From assembly GCF_004210375.1 (NCBI RefSeq), contig NC_134827.1:101541285-101605284 (forward strand): DNA of 64,000 nt, read 5' to 3'. Origin of the DNA: Tachypleus tridentatus (lineage: Eukaryota; Arthropoda; Merostomata; Xiphosura; Limulidae). The notes beneath the pieces were generated by a model. That model worked only from the letters and a program-made list of their open reading frames with translations, had not been told where the DNA came from and searched no databases. The position numbers and the translations under genes are program-made. Positions 24,045 to 36,252 of the stretch are shown in pieces (the first letter of the stretch is position 1; each line of letters begins with the position of its first letter).

Positions 24045-24162
24045 GTTATTAAGCACAAAGATCCATACAATAGGCTACCTGCACTGAGTCCACGGCGAGT
24101 TTCGAAACCCGATTTCTTTGTGTTATTAACTCCCAGACTTACCGCTGAGTCACGAGGGAGTA
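24045..24162 (-). mobile_element. SINE family B2
   Basis: TTAAGCACAAAGATCCATAC, GGCTACCTGCACTGAGTCCA and ACTTACCGCTGAGTCACGAG are the inverse of the B element. Confidence 0.75.
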
Positions 24163-25758
24163 TGCACTTACTAAATATATAAAACAGAAGTAATATTACT
24201 TACCAATGTGTTGTTCCCATTATATCACTGTATTTCGTTAATGTCCCCTCCCCTGGTGTTAAATATTACAAACTCTCATTAGGGATTGTAGCAAAAAACA
24301 ACAACAACAACACACTAAATGATTTAGAAGAAATTTAGGAAAAAATCGGTTTTTGTAGTTTTAGTAAAATTACATTGATATACTGACTTACTATAATATA
24401 ATATTACAACATATTATACGTCTTAAGATACATGCTACATTCGGCCACTGGTCTCAGACATTTTTTACATCTTTTAATAGCATTTAGTTAAGATAATCTG
24501 TCAGTAAAGAATAACGCGCCAGTTTTAAACAGATTATCTTATCTAAACATCAGCCAGACAGAAAGCCTGAATATTAAATTACAGTTGCTCGCTGTTTCTT
24601 TAATGTTTCAATATTCCAACAGCTCAGACAGCAGGCATAGATGTCATTCTATGGTTCTTTGGTATTTCTCTAACGTCTCAAAATTCCAAAGAGAAATCTT
24701 CAATGTATATTACTGTTGCTTGCCTTCACCTGGATGTCCTGCTGAGTCGTGTTATTGTTATTCCCCACAATCCTAAACTTACTGGTGAAGGTAACACCAG
24801 CGTCAAACTCTTAAAAAAACGGGTATGTGTGTGTGTGATCCAAGCTCCTTTCCAAAAATAATTCTTAATTTAATATATTCATAAAGCTACGTAATTCTCA
24901 GGGTGTGTAGTTTCGATAAGACATGTAGAGAGAGAAATACATAAAAAAGCGAAGTATTCATAATAATCAGATATGAATATTTAAATAAGTGAACGAGTGG
25001 CGGATGAAGCAACTTACACGTGGAAACGTCACTCCATTTAATTCTAACCTGCCACGCGGAAATCCAGCTCGTGACAAACACGTTGCTCACCCGTCTCCTT
25101 TTCTACATAGTTTGACCTAGACAACCTTTCAGTGTGTCGTTCCTCCTTAATTAACCCATTGCCCTACTTCAAAGAGTAGGGCACCTGGTGCAGCTGGCTT
25201 AAGACAGCTTCAAGTCGGAATTGTGGGTAGGTTTACAAAATATCGGGGATTTCCTCATGTGATAGACTCGGTTTGTTTTCCACTGATGTCTGCAGCCTGG
25301 ATCTAAAAGAATACTGGATTCCTTAACATTTCTCAAAACAGCCAACATACTGAATGCGGTGCCTTTCGTCCGCTATGACGTAATAAAGGACGTAATTTAC
25401 GTTCTAATTATCGTCACCAGTTGTAATATAAAAAAAGAGAAAAAATAAGATTGCATTCTAATGATTATCGTTCATTTAATAAATCAAAAAGGAAACTGAT
25501 CGTTGTCTGGTAGTTAAGAGTGCTCGGGCTGTAAACTGAGGGTTAATGGTATGCACCTCTTTGGCACAAAAATATATTTCGTACTTTGGGACAGTGGGTT
25601 TGTTTGTTATACATTGACGGTAGAAATGCTCTATATGTGGCATTCGGTCAGATGACAGCATTCCAAGAGTCGGAAGAGGTTCTTTTACACTTTCTCTTAG
25701 CTTCTTAGTTCAAAATTTGTTATTCTACTGTCTCGTACCCTACAGGTCACACTGTTTA
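24163..25758. other. Unrecognised DNA
   Basis: There is a GT microsatellite at about 24826-24836 and an ACA run at 24298-24310. Open frames of 60-67 codons carry no motif. Confidence 0.6.
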
Positions 25759-25821
25759 TTGATGGCTAGCGCAGATAGCCCTCGTGTAGCTTTGCATAAA
25801 ATTCAAAACAAACCAAACTAA
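25759..25821 (+). mobile_element. SINE family A, 3' tail fragment
   Basis: TGATGGCTAGCGCAGATAGC then CCTCGTGTAGCTTTGCATAA and CAAAACAAACCAAAC. Confidence 0.88.
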
Positions 25822-26451
25822 ACCTTGTAGAATCTATCTGGTCTTTCATTTGCAGTCGTGAAGGGAACATTGGTGTTTGTGCTTCCATCTGTTGACGTTT
25901 TTAATCACTTTTAAAATCATAAAGCTCTGTCTGGAAAATGGAAGAAGAACCTTTTCGTTTCTGTGCTACTTTTATAAATTAGTACTCAAGACCTTTTCCA
26001 TAACTGTTACGCCAAACCAGACAGTTGCTCACATTTCACCTTTGATCTCAACTAAGTCTCTGCCAAAATCATCGATAAAATAACTTATATTACTCTTAGA
26101 ATATGGTGCTGCTATCTAGTAGCTACATTTGTAATTAAAATGTAAAGCGAATTCTCTTCTTAGATAACGGTATCTTAAACAGAGGTAGGGCATTATGTCC
26201 AAGTTAAAGACCCAGAAGACGACGGCATAGAAGCTAGTTTACCCCCATAAAGTAACCGGTGAATATATGAGCACTTAAGAGAACCTTTTAACTTATCCTT
26301 AAACTCTGTTCATATCGCAGCCTCTTAAAACAAACAAATGTTCTCAAGTTCCATAAAGATGAGAAGCCAGCCAATGGACCAGATACCTATTTGTCTTATC
26401 AGATTGGCCAGCCGTTCTGGAAAAATTATTTAACGTGTATTAAGTAACGGT

Positions 26452-26720
26452 TTTGTTTGTTTTGAATTTCGCACAAAGCTACTCGAGGGCTATCTGCGCT
26501 AGCCGTCCCTAATTTAGCAGTGTAAGACTAGAGGGAAGGCAGCTACTCATCGCCACCCACCGCCAACTCTTAGACTACTCTTTTACCAACGAATAGTGGA
26601 ATTGACCGTAGCATTATAACGCTCCCACGGCTGGGAAGGCGAGCATGTTTGGTGCGACCGGGATTCGAACCCACGGATTACGAGTCGAACGCCTTGACAC
26701 ATCTTGGCCATACTGGACCC
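26452..26720 (-). mobile_element. SINE family A, full length
   Basis: Runs from TTTGTTTGTTTTGAATTTCG to CTTGGCCATACTGGACCC. A small deletion lies between ATTCGAACCCA and CGGATTACGAG. Confidence 0.94.
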
Positions 26721-26776
26721 TTAACATCTGGAATGTAAAAATAAAACAAACAACATAATAACCATATAAAAAACCG

Positions 26777-28173
26777 TTTCAGCTAGAAACCTTAGTGGGT
26801 TTTACTTGTCATCTGGCAGGATTAAGTTAAATCACAACTAAGTTTCAGCTAGAAACCTTAGTGGGTTTTACTTGTCATCTGGCAGGATTGAGTTAAATCA
26901 CAACTAAGTTTCAGCTAGAAACCTTAGTGGGTTTTACTTGTCATCTGGCAGGATTGAGTTAAATCACAACTTAGTTTCAGCTAGAAACCTTAGTGGGTTT
27001 TACTTGTCATCTGGCAGGATTGAGTTAAATCACAACTAAGTTTCAGCTAGAAACCTTAGTGGGTTTTACTTGTCATCTGGCAGGATTGAGTTAAATCACA
27101 ACTTAGTTTCAGCTAGAAACCTTAGTGGGTTTTACTTGTCATCTGGCAGGATTAAGTTAAATCACAACTAAGTTTCAGCTAGAAACCTTAGTGGGTTTTA
27201 CTTGTCATCTGGCAGGATTGAGTTAAATCACAACTAAGTTTCAGCTAGAAACCTTAGTGGGTTTTACTTGTCATCTGGCAGGATTGAGTTAAATCACAAC
27301 TAAGTTTCAACTAGAAACCTCAGTGGGTTTTACTTGTCATCTGGCAGGATTGAGTTAAATCACAACTAAGTTTCAGCTAGAAACCTTAGTGGGTTTTACT
27401 TGTCATCTGGCAGGATTAAGTTAAATCACAACTAAGTTTCAGCTAGAAACCTTAGTGGGTTTTACTTGTCATCTGGCAGGATTGAGTTAAATCACAACTA
27501 AGTTTCAGCTAGAAACCTTAGTGGGTTTTACTTGTCATCTGGCAGGATTGAGTTAAATCACAACTTAGTTTCAGCTAGAAACCTTAGTGGGTTTTACTTG
27601 TCATCTGGCAGGATTGAGTTAAATCACAACTAAGTTTCAGCTAGAAACCTTAGTGGGTTTTACTTGTCATCTGGCAGGATTGAGTTAAATCACAACTTAG
27701 TTTCAGCTAGAAACCTTAGTGGGTTTTACTTGTCATCTGGCAGGATTAAGTTAAATCACAACTAAGTTTCAGCTAGAAACCTTAGTGGGTTTTACTTGTC
27801 ATCTGGCAGGATTGAGTTAAATCACAACTAAGTTTCAGCTAGAAACCTTAGTGGGTTTTACTTGTCATCTGGCAGGATTGAGTTAAATCACAACTAAGTT
27901 TCAGCTAGAAACCTTAGTGGGTTTTACTTGTCATCTGGCAGGATTGAGTTAAATCACAACTTAGTTTCAACTAGAAACCTTAGTGGGTTTTACTTGTCAC
28001 CTGCCAGGATTGAGTTAAATCACAACTAAGTTTCAACTAGAAACCTTAGTGGGTTTTACTTGTCATCTGGCAGGATTAAGTTAAATCACAACTAAGTTTC
28101 AGCTAGAAACCTTAGTGGGTTTTACTTGTCATCTGGCAGGATTAAGTTAAATCACAACTAAGTTTCAGCTAGA
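26777..28173 (+). repeat. 66-bp minisatellite, about 21 copies (locus 2), same unit and orientation as 2406-2805
   Basis: Units repeat every 66 bp from 26821. Two diagnostic positions (GGATTAAG/GGATTGAG and ACTAAG/ACTTAG) run in a repeating order of about nine units, which indicates a higher-order duplication. The array is cut at its right end by a family A SINE. Confidence 0.96.
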
Positions 28174-28451
28174 TTTGTTTGTTTGTTTTTGAATTTCGCA
28201 CAAAGCTACTCGAGAGCTATCTGTGCTAGCCTCCCCTAATTTAGCAGTGTAAGACTAGAGGGAAGGCAGCTAGTCATCACCACCCACTGCCAACTCTTGG
28301 GCTACTCTTTTACAAATGAATCGAGCGATTGACCGTAAAATTATAACGCCCCACAGTTGGAATGGCGAGAATGTTTGGTGTAATGGGTTTCGAACCCGTT
28401 ACCCTCAGATTACGAATCGAGCGTCCCCTAACGACTTGGCCATGCCGGCTC
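28172..28451 (-). mobile_element. SINE family A, full length, inserted at the end of the 66-bp array
   Basis: Inverse tail TTTGTTTGTTTGTTTTTGAA starts directly after a partial 66-bp unit (TTTCAGCTAG). The head ends at CATGCCGGCTC, just before the LINE relic. Confidence 0.94.
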
Positions 28452-28464
28452 ATACCGTGCGGTA

Positions 28465-29035
28465 TTATCTGTTCGTTGTCAAACTTTTTGGAAAACATAC
28501 TTCATGTGGAGGGCACATACTCCGAGCATTTTATACCTGAGGCAAGTGTCTCCTCTAGAAGGGTAGTTAGCCCAATATTATTCAACATGTATGTCAATGA
28601 CATGCTAATTCGTGAATAATATGGAAATCTCGAAATGTCCCCCAAAATCCAAACATTTCTATTCGCAAAATCAGTCATCACCCACCCATCCGAACCATTT
28701 TTACATGGAACTCTTCTCTAGACCGCTGCATCATAACCCAGAAACATCCACCCACCCATCCGAACCATTTTTACATGGAACTCTTCTCTAGACCGCTGCA
28801 TCTTCAGAATTTTGAAAGTTTGATCTATGACTCTAAGTTTATATGGGTCAAACGCATAGGTGAAATTAGAATATGAGCAAAACAACGCATCAATTATGCC
28901 ACGAGTCTGAGAGGTTAAAGAATAGATGACCAACAACAAAGAACATTATCATAATTTATACATACACCTAATTACAGAACATAAATGCCCAAAATGGAGT
29001 AATGTAGTTCCTTAATTCATTGAAATTAGCTCCCA
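28465..29035 (+). pseudogene. LINE (non-LTR retrotransposon) reverse-transcriptase relic
   Basis: The frame ending at 28619 reads VEGTYSEHFIPEASVSSRRV then VSPILFNMYVNDM, the counterpart of the jockey-type PEAGVPQGSVLSP..LFN.YIND block. From 28621 a segment resembling PKIQTFLFA precedes where the DD catalytic pair should be, but the pair is absent. Around 28860-28990 the plus strand reads like AKQRINYATSLRG and a YTHLI-type tail of the same family. A 70-bp tandem duplication interrupts it at 28681-28800. It is a short, dead fragment. Confidence 0.72.
28681..28800. repeat. 70-bp tandem duplication inside the LINE relic
   Basis: The block starting CCCACCCATCCGAACCATTT at 28681 recurs at 28751 and is identical through GACCGCTGCATC. 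The two copies are so alike that the duplication looks recent. Confidence 0.9.
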
Positions 29036-29155
29036 AGTGGAACAGCAGTATGTTTGCGGACTTACAACGCTAGAATACGGGTTTCAATACCCGTATTGCT
29101 CAGAACACAGATAGCCCATTGTGTAGCTTTGTGGTTAATCACAAACAAACAAACA
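29032..29155 (+). mobile_element. SINE family B1, complete
   Basis: TCCCAAGTGGAACAGCAGTA, ACTTACAACGCTAGAATACG, GGGTTTCAATACCCGTATTG, CAGATAGCCCATTGTGTAGC and tail CAAACAAACAAACAAACAC. It is the clearest B1 copy in the window. Confidence 0.85.
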
Positions 29156-29871
29156 AACACACATTACAATACAAAACTGGCTACTTACAGCAACATTCGG
29201 AGTCCCTAATTAGACCAACATAATTTCTTTTGCTATATCATTTTACAAACAACCAATACCTGGCAAACCCTAAGTCGCGCGATCTTTTATTTCCGGGAAC
29301 GTGTCACGGGAACGAGTTATTACGTGACTTAGACCGCTACCACATAGTGATGGAAAAGGTCCTAATTACCTCTACCCAGTTAACAGTTATTAAGAATAAG
29401 CCATCTACCGCTAGATTAATAAATCGCGCGCGCGACGCGTGTGTGTGTCAGAAAATTGGACTATTTATGTAAATACACACCTAGTTAGCTAGATCAGTGG
29501 TAGCGTAGGTTCATCACTGGGTCTGTTCTCGACGTAAAAAGCTGTACCGAAAACCATATAATGAAATATCTATGACTACATTATAAATACTGATCCGTTA
29601 TATTCATGTACACTGCCTTTAAAGGGATCGCGGGCAGCGTGGTACAAGCCATGGCCTTCATTTAGAAATAAAAATATTACTTTCTGTATTATAACATCAG
29701 CAGATGAGAAGATAAGCCAGTCGTAAAGGGGGAGAGAAAGAGGTCGTATACTTACCTGACTTACCCTGGTCTAGACAGATAGGAACGGTACACCAAGAGA
29801 AATTCAGAGGTTACAGACCCCTAAAGCTCAGGTGTAGTCGTCCTTTATTATGAACTACTAACCAGGGAGAT
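29156..29871. other. Unrecognised DNA with CG/TG microsatellite
   Basis: An 80-codon frame at 29230-29472 ends in a CGCGCGCGCGACGCG-TGTG run and has no recognisable motif. Confidence 0.6.
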
Positions 29872-30143
29872 GCTTGTTTGTTTTTGAATTTCGCGCAAAG
29901 CTACACGAGGGGGGTATCTGCGCTAGCCGTCCCTAATTTTGCAGTGTAAGACTCGAGGGAAGGCAGCTAGTCATCACCACCCACCGCCAACTCTGAGGCT
30001 TCTTTTTACCAACGAACAGTGGGATTGACCGTAACATTATAACGCCCTCACGGCTGAAAGGGCATGTTAGGTGTGACGGAAATTCGAACCTGCGATTCTT
30101 AGATTTCGAGTCAAGTGCCTTAACCACCTGGCCATGCTGGGCC
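29872..30143 (-). mobile_element. SINE family A, full length
   Basis: Runs from GCTTGTTTGTTTTTGAATTT to CCTGGCCATGCTGGGCCCC, with small deletions near TTCTTTTTACC and in the GGCATGTTAGG segment. Confidence 0.93.
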
Positions 30144-30821
30144 CCAAGGCTTTGAATCGATTAACAATATTAACTGTTGCACCTAAAACGTACACAGAAC
30201 TGAAATTAGGAACGAATCTTAGACCGTACTACTACTAGGCTATGTCTCTATATAGAGACAGAAAATATAAAAATAAATAAATTTATATTCTTTAAATATC
30301 TTGTAGGCGTAAACGTGCTATAACAGTGATTAATAAACCAAATTGGCTAAAAAAATTGCAAATGTTTATTTGAAACAGCGTTAAATAACATTTTAATATA
30401 ACTTCTGTTAACAAGCAACAAGTCAATTTTTTTCTTAATTTACTGTAAATTCCAAACGTAAATATTTGATAAAACAAAAACTTAATATATTTTAATAATT
30501 ATTTTACATCAGTGAGAGACTTTTCATAATTATCATTATTCGTTAGGCGGCGCCAGGTGCTATCGAGCCAGCAAGGAAACAAGCGGAAAGCGAAAGCGCC
30601 CAATCGACAACAGAATCTACCTAGACGTGTATATATTTATCTCAAGATATACGAAATGGCAAACATTTATGAAGAAATAAACATCAAAGAGCTCTACCAA
30701 GCTGTATGTAAACAGAATACAAAACTTACAGGAAGAAGAAAGGAAACCTGTTGAAAGGTAAACAAAAATTGAATGACAGGTAGGACTTGTTTAAATAAAC
30801 TTACGTTAACTGATAAGGCGG

Positions 30822-30884
30822 CAACTTGTGTTGTTATTTACAGATCCGACGACAACTTGTGTCGTTGTTTACAGATCCGACGGC
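30822..30884 (+). repeat. 31-bp direct duplication
   Basis: CAACTTGTGTTGTTATTTAC then AGATCCGACGA at 30822 recurs at 30853 with two changes. Confidence 0.85.
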
Positions 30885-31078
30885 CCTGTTTTAACAGCTT
30901 TTAAAAAATAAATGAATAAAAGTACAATTTTTACATTTTTGTCCACCTTAAAACAAATAGATCTACTTATCCTTAAAAAATAGAAAATAATTGTGCTTTA
31001 TAATTCATCCAAAGCGTCAGTTGAACAATTTCTTGTCCCTAAACTTTCAAATCTTGTGACGTAGTGCTAAGAAAGTAG

Positions 31079-31348
31079 ACCCGACATGGGCAGGTGGTTT
31101 GGGTGCTCGACTCGTAATCTGATAGTTGCGGGTTCGAATTCCAAACATGCTCGCCTCTTCAGCAGTAGGGGCGTTATAAAGTTACAGTCAAACCTACTAT
31201 TCGTTGGTAAAATAGTAGCCCAAGAGTTGGCGGTGGGTGGTGATGACTAGCTGCCTTCCCTCTAGTCTTACACTGTTAAATTAGGGGCTGCTAGTGCAGA
31301 TACCTCCCGTGCAGCTTTGCGCGAAATTCAAAAACAAACCAATAAAAC
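31079..31348 (+). mobile_element. SINE family A, full length, with target duplication
   Basis: CTAAGAAAGTA lies on both sides (11 bp). The head reads CCCGACATGGGCAGGTGGTT, the anticodon-like segment is ACTCGTAATCTGATAG, and the tail ends in AAAAACAAACC. Confidence 0.95.
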
Positions 31349-33126
31349 AGGAACTAAGAAAGTAATTTTTGGAACATGTAATGTGAATATTTTACAAGTC
31401 AAATGTCACATAAATGAGTCTGAAAACACAATATATTTTTATAAACCAAGAATACTTAATAACATGGAATTATGTTACTGAGAAAATAAATACTTAGTTA
31501 TATATATTTGTAAAATCAAAGTTATCATAAGTTCATTAAAAATGTGATTCAAGGTAATATTCGTATTTCATAATAATTTTATTAATTAGGTTGGAAGTTT
31601 ATGACCTCCATGGTTTATGACGTATATTTAAGACCCGATTCTGATGTAAAATAAACAACAAATATTAAACGCATATTGCCTGAAGTTGGAATTACACGAA
31701 AACTGAATTAATACAATAAATCATTTCCATATATTTAGTATTTTCCAAAATTGAAATCTAGTCTCTGAATACATTCAATGGATCCGAGTTCCCCATTATT
31801 TCATCAGTGACAATAGCAAATATATATATATATGTTTAGATCTAATAATAAATAGCATTCTATATAAATATAAACCTGTTATCTTTCTGATTTTGTAACT
31901 TGATGTTGAGAAATGATTCTAGCATACAACACCGATGGATGGTCGTTACCTTAGCTTTCATTCATCACTTGCACGATCGTAATCATCTATTCTTTGAACT
32001 TCTGAAAATTCATGACTGCAGTGATTATTAGAGCCCGTCATACTGTAACAGGTGTATGTATGTCTTTTTACTGTTAATCGATCAAATTGTTAAGAGATTA
32101 TTTATATGTTCAGTGGCTATATTTGTTTACAATAACAAGTCACGCTCAATATGTCGATCGCTTACCAAAACAGACGACAATTTTTAGGCCTAGCAGTGAC
32201 TGATGCCTAACGAATAACGTTATACGTCATATATAACTTTTCTGATGTCCTCTGAAACTTTGAACATCATCACTCCACCAGTTATCAGTGTATTTTTACC
32301 TCACTGTAGAAATCACTGTCATATAACGATGCCTCCGATTGGTTAGACGATTAGCGTCATCTTTTGTTATGTAGCTGAATTAATAAATATACTGTATTTG
32401 CAATACAAAATTTGTTTTTGCAAACTATGTGTTTTTAACTTATTTTCCGCAACATGATTATATTAGATCTAGATATATACGACTTTACGCACGTTTTGTT
32501 TTTTTTACTAAACGTAAAATCTCACGAGAGTGCGAAATAACAATATTAAGTGTGTATTATATAACATTGATGGTTGAGAATGTTAATATATTTTTAAGTG
32601 TTCGTACTTTTTAAAGTATTTTGTTACCATACACGTAAAGATGTTATAAAGTACATCTCATCGTGGACTTTTCCGTACGTAAGTGTTTAACTATGTACAA
32701 AAGGGTTAGCAATTTATTTCTGAACAACGGCTAACATAACTATGTAGAAAAGTTGTGATGTCACTAGGGGGCGACATGCTACAGATATGTGTGTATTTGA
32801 ATAAATACAGAAAGATTCAGCCAACAGAATTCTGTTTACATATTCTATATTGTTGCGTCTGAGCATCGCTAGGTTTGGGAAAGTTCATAGTAGTTGGGTT
32901 AATGACACAAAAGAAGGCCAGTACAAGTTCTGTACGTTAGAATTCTGTAAAACATTCGTTAAAAAATATAAAGATGTCACCCACGCACTTCGGCAGACAG
33001 CGACGGTTTCTAAACCTTAAAATTCAGAGGATAGGTGACTAAAATAGGGGCAGCTGAGTGACTTTACCCAGCGTAGATCAAAGGAGCAGACCCGTTAAAA
33101 TGTAAGGGAACATACATTGTTTATGG
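31349..33126. other. Long AT-rich stretch without recognised features
   Basis: Only a TA run at about 31818 stands out. No repeat core and no coding signal are visible. Confidence 0.65.
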
Positions 33127-33196
33127 CTCTGGCATGTCCTGGTAGGTTAGGACGCTCGGCTCACACATCGATGGGTTCGAATCTCGTTAAATAACA
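33127..33196 (+). mobile_element. SINE family A, tRNA-like head fragment
   Basis: CTGGCATGTCCTGGTAGGTT, AGGACGCTCGGCTCACACAT and GGGTTCGAATCTCGTT show A-box and B-box regions. The core is absent. Confidence 0.68.
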
Positions 33197-33240
33197 ATGT
33201 AGTCTTGTGAAAAAGGTTTTAGGACAACCATTCTTTATGG

Positions 33241-35808
33241 TAGGGGTGGCCAAACTTGGTTAACGTAAGCGCCACATACGATAAACTTCAGATGTTTGAG
33301 AGCCACAAAACATGAACAAATATTACACACACGTTTTTATTGTTACATGTACATTGTGTTACATAAATTTTATATAAATATTAATAAATACATGTACGTA
33401 ATAATATTTATCCATGTATGTAGTTTTTAAACTGTTAATTTGTATTAGTTTCAATAATCACACATATATATACCAAATGTTTTCAAAATCCTGGCTGATT
33501 ATTGTTTTAACTATATTGAGCGTATTTAATACGGTAATGAACTATGGAAACATCTAAGAAAAATATACAAATTTGTATTTCATTAACATTAAATGAGGCT
33601 GCTAAAAATAAAAATACAAGAGGTAGAAACAGATATTTTTTAATGATATTTATTTGTCTTAGTAAATATCTGGTCAAAACATGGAGGAAAAGATGTAAAA
33701 CAATAAAATTAGAGTTATTTTAATCAGATACCACCTTACAAAATTTTAGTCTTGTCATAATATTTTTCTGACCCAAACAAACACTGATACGATTATCAGG
33801 CTATTTACTGCTAGTAGAGGTCTTGTGTGTTTCCATCTTGGTCGTGAGTCTTTGAAATTCCAGCTGACATGTTGTTAAGGCTGAAGGAATTAGCTCCGTC
33901 AGGTGTTGATTTGTAAGGACTGCACGATGCTTTGACGTCACAAACTTCATTACAGAGTACAGTGATTCACAGCAGTATGTTGTGCTGAAAATTGAGATGA
34001 GTCACACACTGGTTTTCTTCAGGATATTTTATTTCTAGAACTTACTTCCAGAGAACTCAGTTGTAGAATGGGATTTATGGATCATCTTTAGATCCAGGTC
34101 CTCCTGTAGTTCTATTAGTTTCATTTCTACAGCAGATGATTCTGTAACCAGAGGTTCGGGAATTGGACAACCATCACTGATCACATCAACCATGAATGGA
34201 TTTACAAGAAAGGCGAAGCAAGACTTCAGCTTCTGAGAGTCCTCAAATCTGTCTAGGAAATTATCAAGCAGTCCTTGTAATTTATCTTTGTATTCTTCCA
34301 GTTTGTGATCTTTTATTTTAATATAATGGAAAGTATTTACTTGCCTTTTGAGATTTGGAAAGTAACTGAAGTTTCTTGACAATATGTCTCTTTGAAAAAA
34401 GTCTTATTTTATTCTGAAAGCTGCCAGGATAAGATCAGAAACAATCTTATCCTTCCCTTGGAGTGCCAAGTTGAGAGTTTGTAGATGATTCATTATATCA
34501 GTAAGGAACGTTAGATCTTGCATCCATTCATCATTTCCCAGTTGAGGAAAGAATCTTTTCTTTTCTTCAATAAAAGTAATAATAGGCTCCACCAAATTCA
34601 CAAACCTATTTAAGACATTGCCGGTTGACAGCCACCTCACAATGCAGTAGAAAGAGACATCACTGGGTTTATCTTTAAGCTCCAGTTCTTCAATAAAAAT
34701 TTTAACTGTCGGTGGGTCTTCCCATTTAAGTTTATGAAATTCACAATTTCAAGAATAAATTTCATAACATCTTCATACTTGAAGTATCTGGCTGCTAGGT
34801 GTTCACGATGAATAATGCAATGAACAGGGAGAAACTCTGGAAAGCTGGGATCATTTTTCATAAGTGCAATTAATCCTGCATTTTTCCCTATCATTGCAGG
34901 TACTCTATATGTTGCAACACTGACGAGTTTATCCAGTGGAATATCAGCATTTGTTAAAGCTCTGTGTCAAGCACATTTTTAATGTTAACACAACAAGTTG
35001 TTTCATTTAGTACCACTAAGTCCAACATCTCTTCTTTCACAGTTACATCAAAGGAAGCATAACGAACAAATGTCACCAGTTGTGGGTTGTCTTGTATATC
35101 TGTAGATTCGTCAAGGGCCAAGCTGAATGCAAGGGAATTCTTTAAATAATTTGGCCTGCAACATCAGCACTGATCTGGTAGATACGACTCTCTGTAGTGT
35201 AGCGTGAAGCTGATGTTTGTGCTACTAGTCACTGAAGTTTTGTGTTATTTGGATCTAACTACAACAACTTCAGTTATATTTTTAACATATTCACCATCAA
35301 AATATGGGCATATAGCATTCAGTCGTTGCATCAACTTCCTTACTGAACGTTGTCAACAGTGTCTGCTGGCTATTTAGTGATAATTTTAACACAGTTAACT
35401 TGTTTTTCCATAATTCTGATTCTCCAACACAATTCCTCTGTAATCCTTACTTGTACGATTAGTGATCCAACACAAATCCTCTGTAATCCCTGCTTGTATA
35501 ATTACTAATCCAACACAATTACTCTGTAATCCTTGCAGATCCTAAATTTCCTTAATCCCTGACTGAAATCTAACATTAAGATTTAAATTATTAGATATAT
35601 TTACCCATCATGAACATAAAACTTATGTTTGAATCCAGTGAGTTATCAGTTCATACCCAGTAACTAATTATAAAGCTTGAAATATTTTTATTTAAGTTTT
35701 ATATTAATTGTGATGCAGAAAGGAGCTCAGCCAACATATTTCCGCGAGCAGCACGTTATATGTCAAAGAGCCTCAAGTGGCTCGCGAGCCGCGGATTGAT
35801 CACCCCTG
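33241..35808 (-). mobile_element. Decayed hAT-superfamily DNA transposon
   Basis: The ends carry the hAT-type motif: TAGGGGTGGCCAAAC on the left and, read inward, CAGGGGTGATCAATCC on the right. The similarity extends outward into CTTTATGGT on both sides. No clean 8-bp target duplication was identified. The interior minus strand encodes broken hAT transposase segments (next entry). About 700 bp at the left end, next to the 3' end of the transposase, is non-coding and AT-rich. Confidence 0.8.
34035..35200 (-). pseudogene. hAT transposase pseudogene, GTF2IRD2/ZBED-like type
   Basis: Three open pieces lie in order on the minus strand: 34894-34637, 34640-34404 and 34382-34035. Motifs shared with this hAT group include HCIIHREHLAARY, RWLSTGNVLNRFV, FIEEKKRFFPQL, FLTDIMNHLQTLNLALQGKD and LVNPF. 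Upstream, around 35000-35130, a further segment reads LDESTDIQDNPQLVTFVRYA, the region of the first catalytic acidic residue. Frameshifts and stops between pieces show that it is inactive. The ordering agrees with one degraded ORF, not with separate genes. Confidence 0.83.
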
Positions 35809-36045
35809 AACCATAAAGTTTATGGTAATCTCAGTTCGTTTAAAATATTCAGCAAAAAAAGGAGACCCCACAGGCGAAAACTACACATAACGACATAAAA
35901 ATTACGTAACGAAACCTTGCTATGTAAACTTTTATGATGAAAATGGCGCTGATAAAGCTTCAAGAACAAATATCTTAACATTTCAATTCAAAACGAAATC
36001 CTAATTCAGGATTTGTAAAAATCATGTTGCTCTTATAAATTTAAC

Positions 36046-36252
36046 CCAACCAAACATGCTCGCCCTCTCAGCCGTGGGAGCGTTATAAGTAATGGTCAAT
36101 CCTACTCTTGATTAGTAAAAGAGTAGCCCAAGAATTGGCGGTGAGTGGCGATGACTAGCTACCTTCCAACTAGTCTTACACTGCAACATTAGGGCCGGCT
36201 AGCGCAGATAGCTCTGGTGTAGCTTTGCGCGAAATTCAAAACAAAACAAAAA
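36046..36252 (+). mobile_element. SINE family A, head missing
   Basis: Begins CCAACCAAACATGCTCGCCC, then the core with AGCCCAAGAATTGGCGGTGA, ending in GCGCGAAATTCAAAACAAAA. Confidence 0.92.

Noticed and set aside
8622-28173. Possible CRISPR arrays
   Set aside because: The direct repeats are head-to-tail minisatellites with no unique spacers, in a eukaryotic genome.
30557-30754. 65-codon frame MLSSQQGNKRKAKAPNRQQN
   Set aside because: It is basic and low in complexity, without motif, splice signals or repeats to support it. It could be an exon but nothing favours that.
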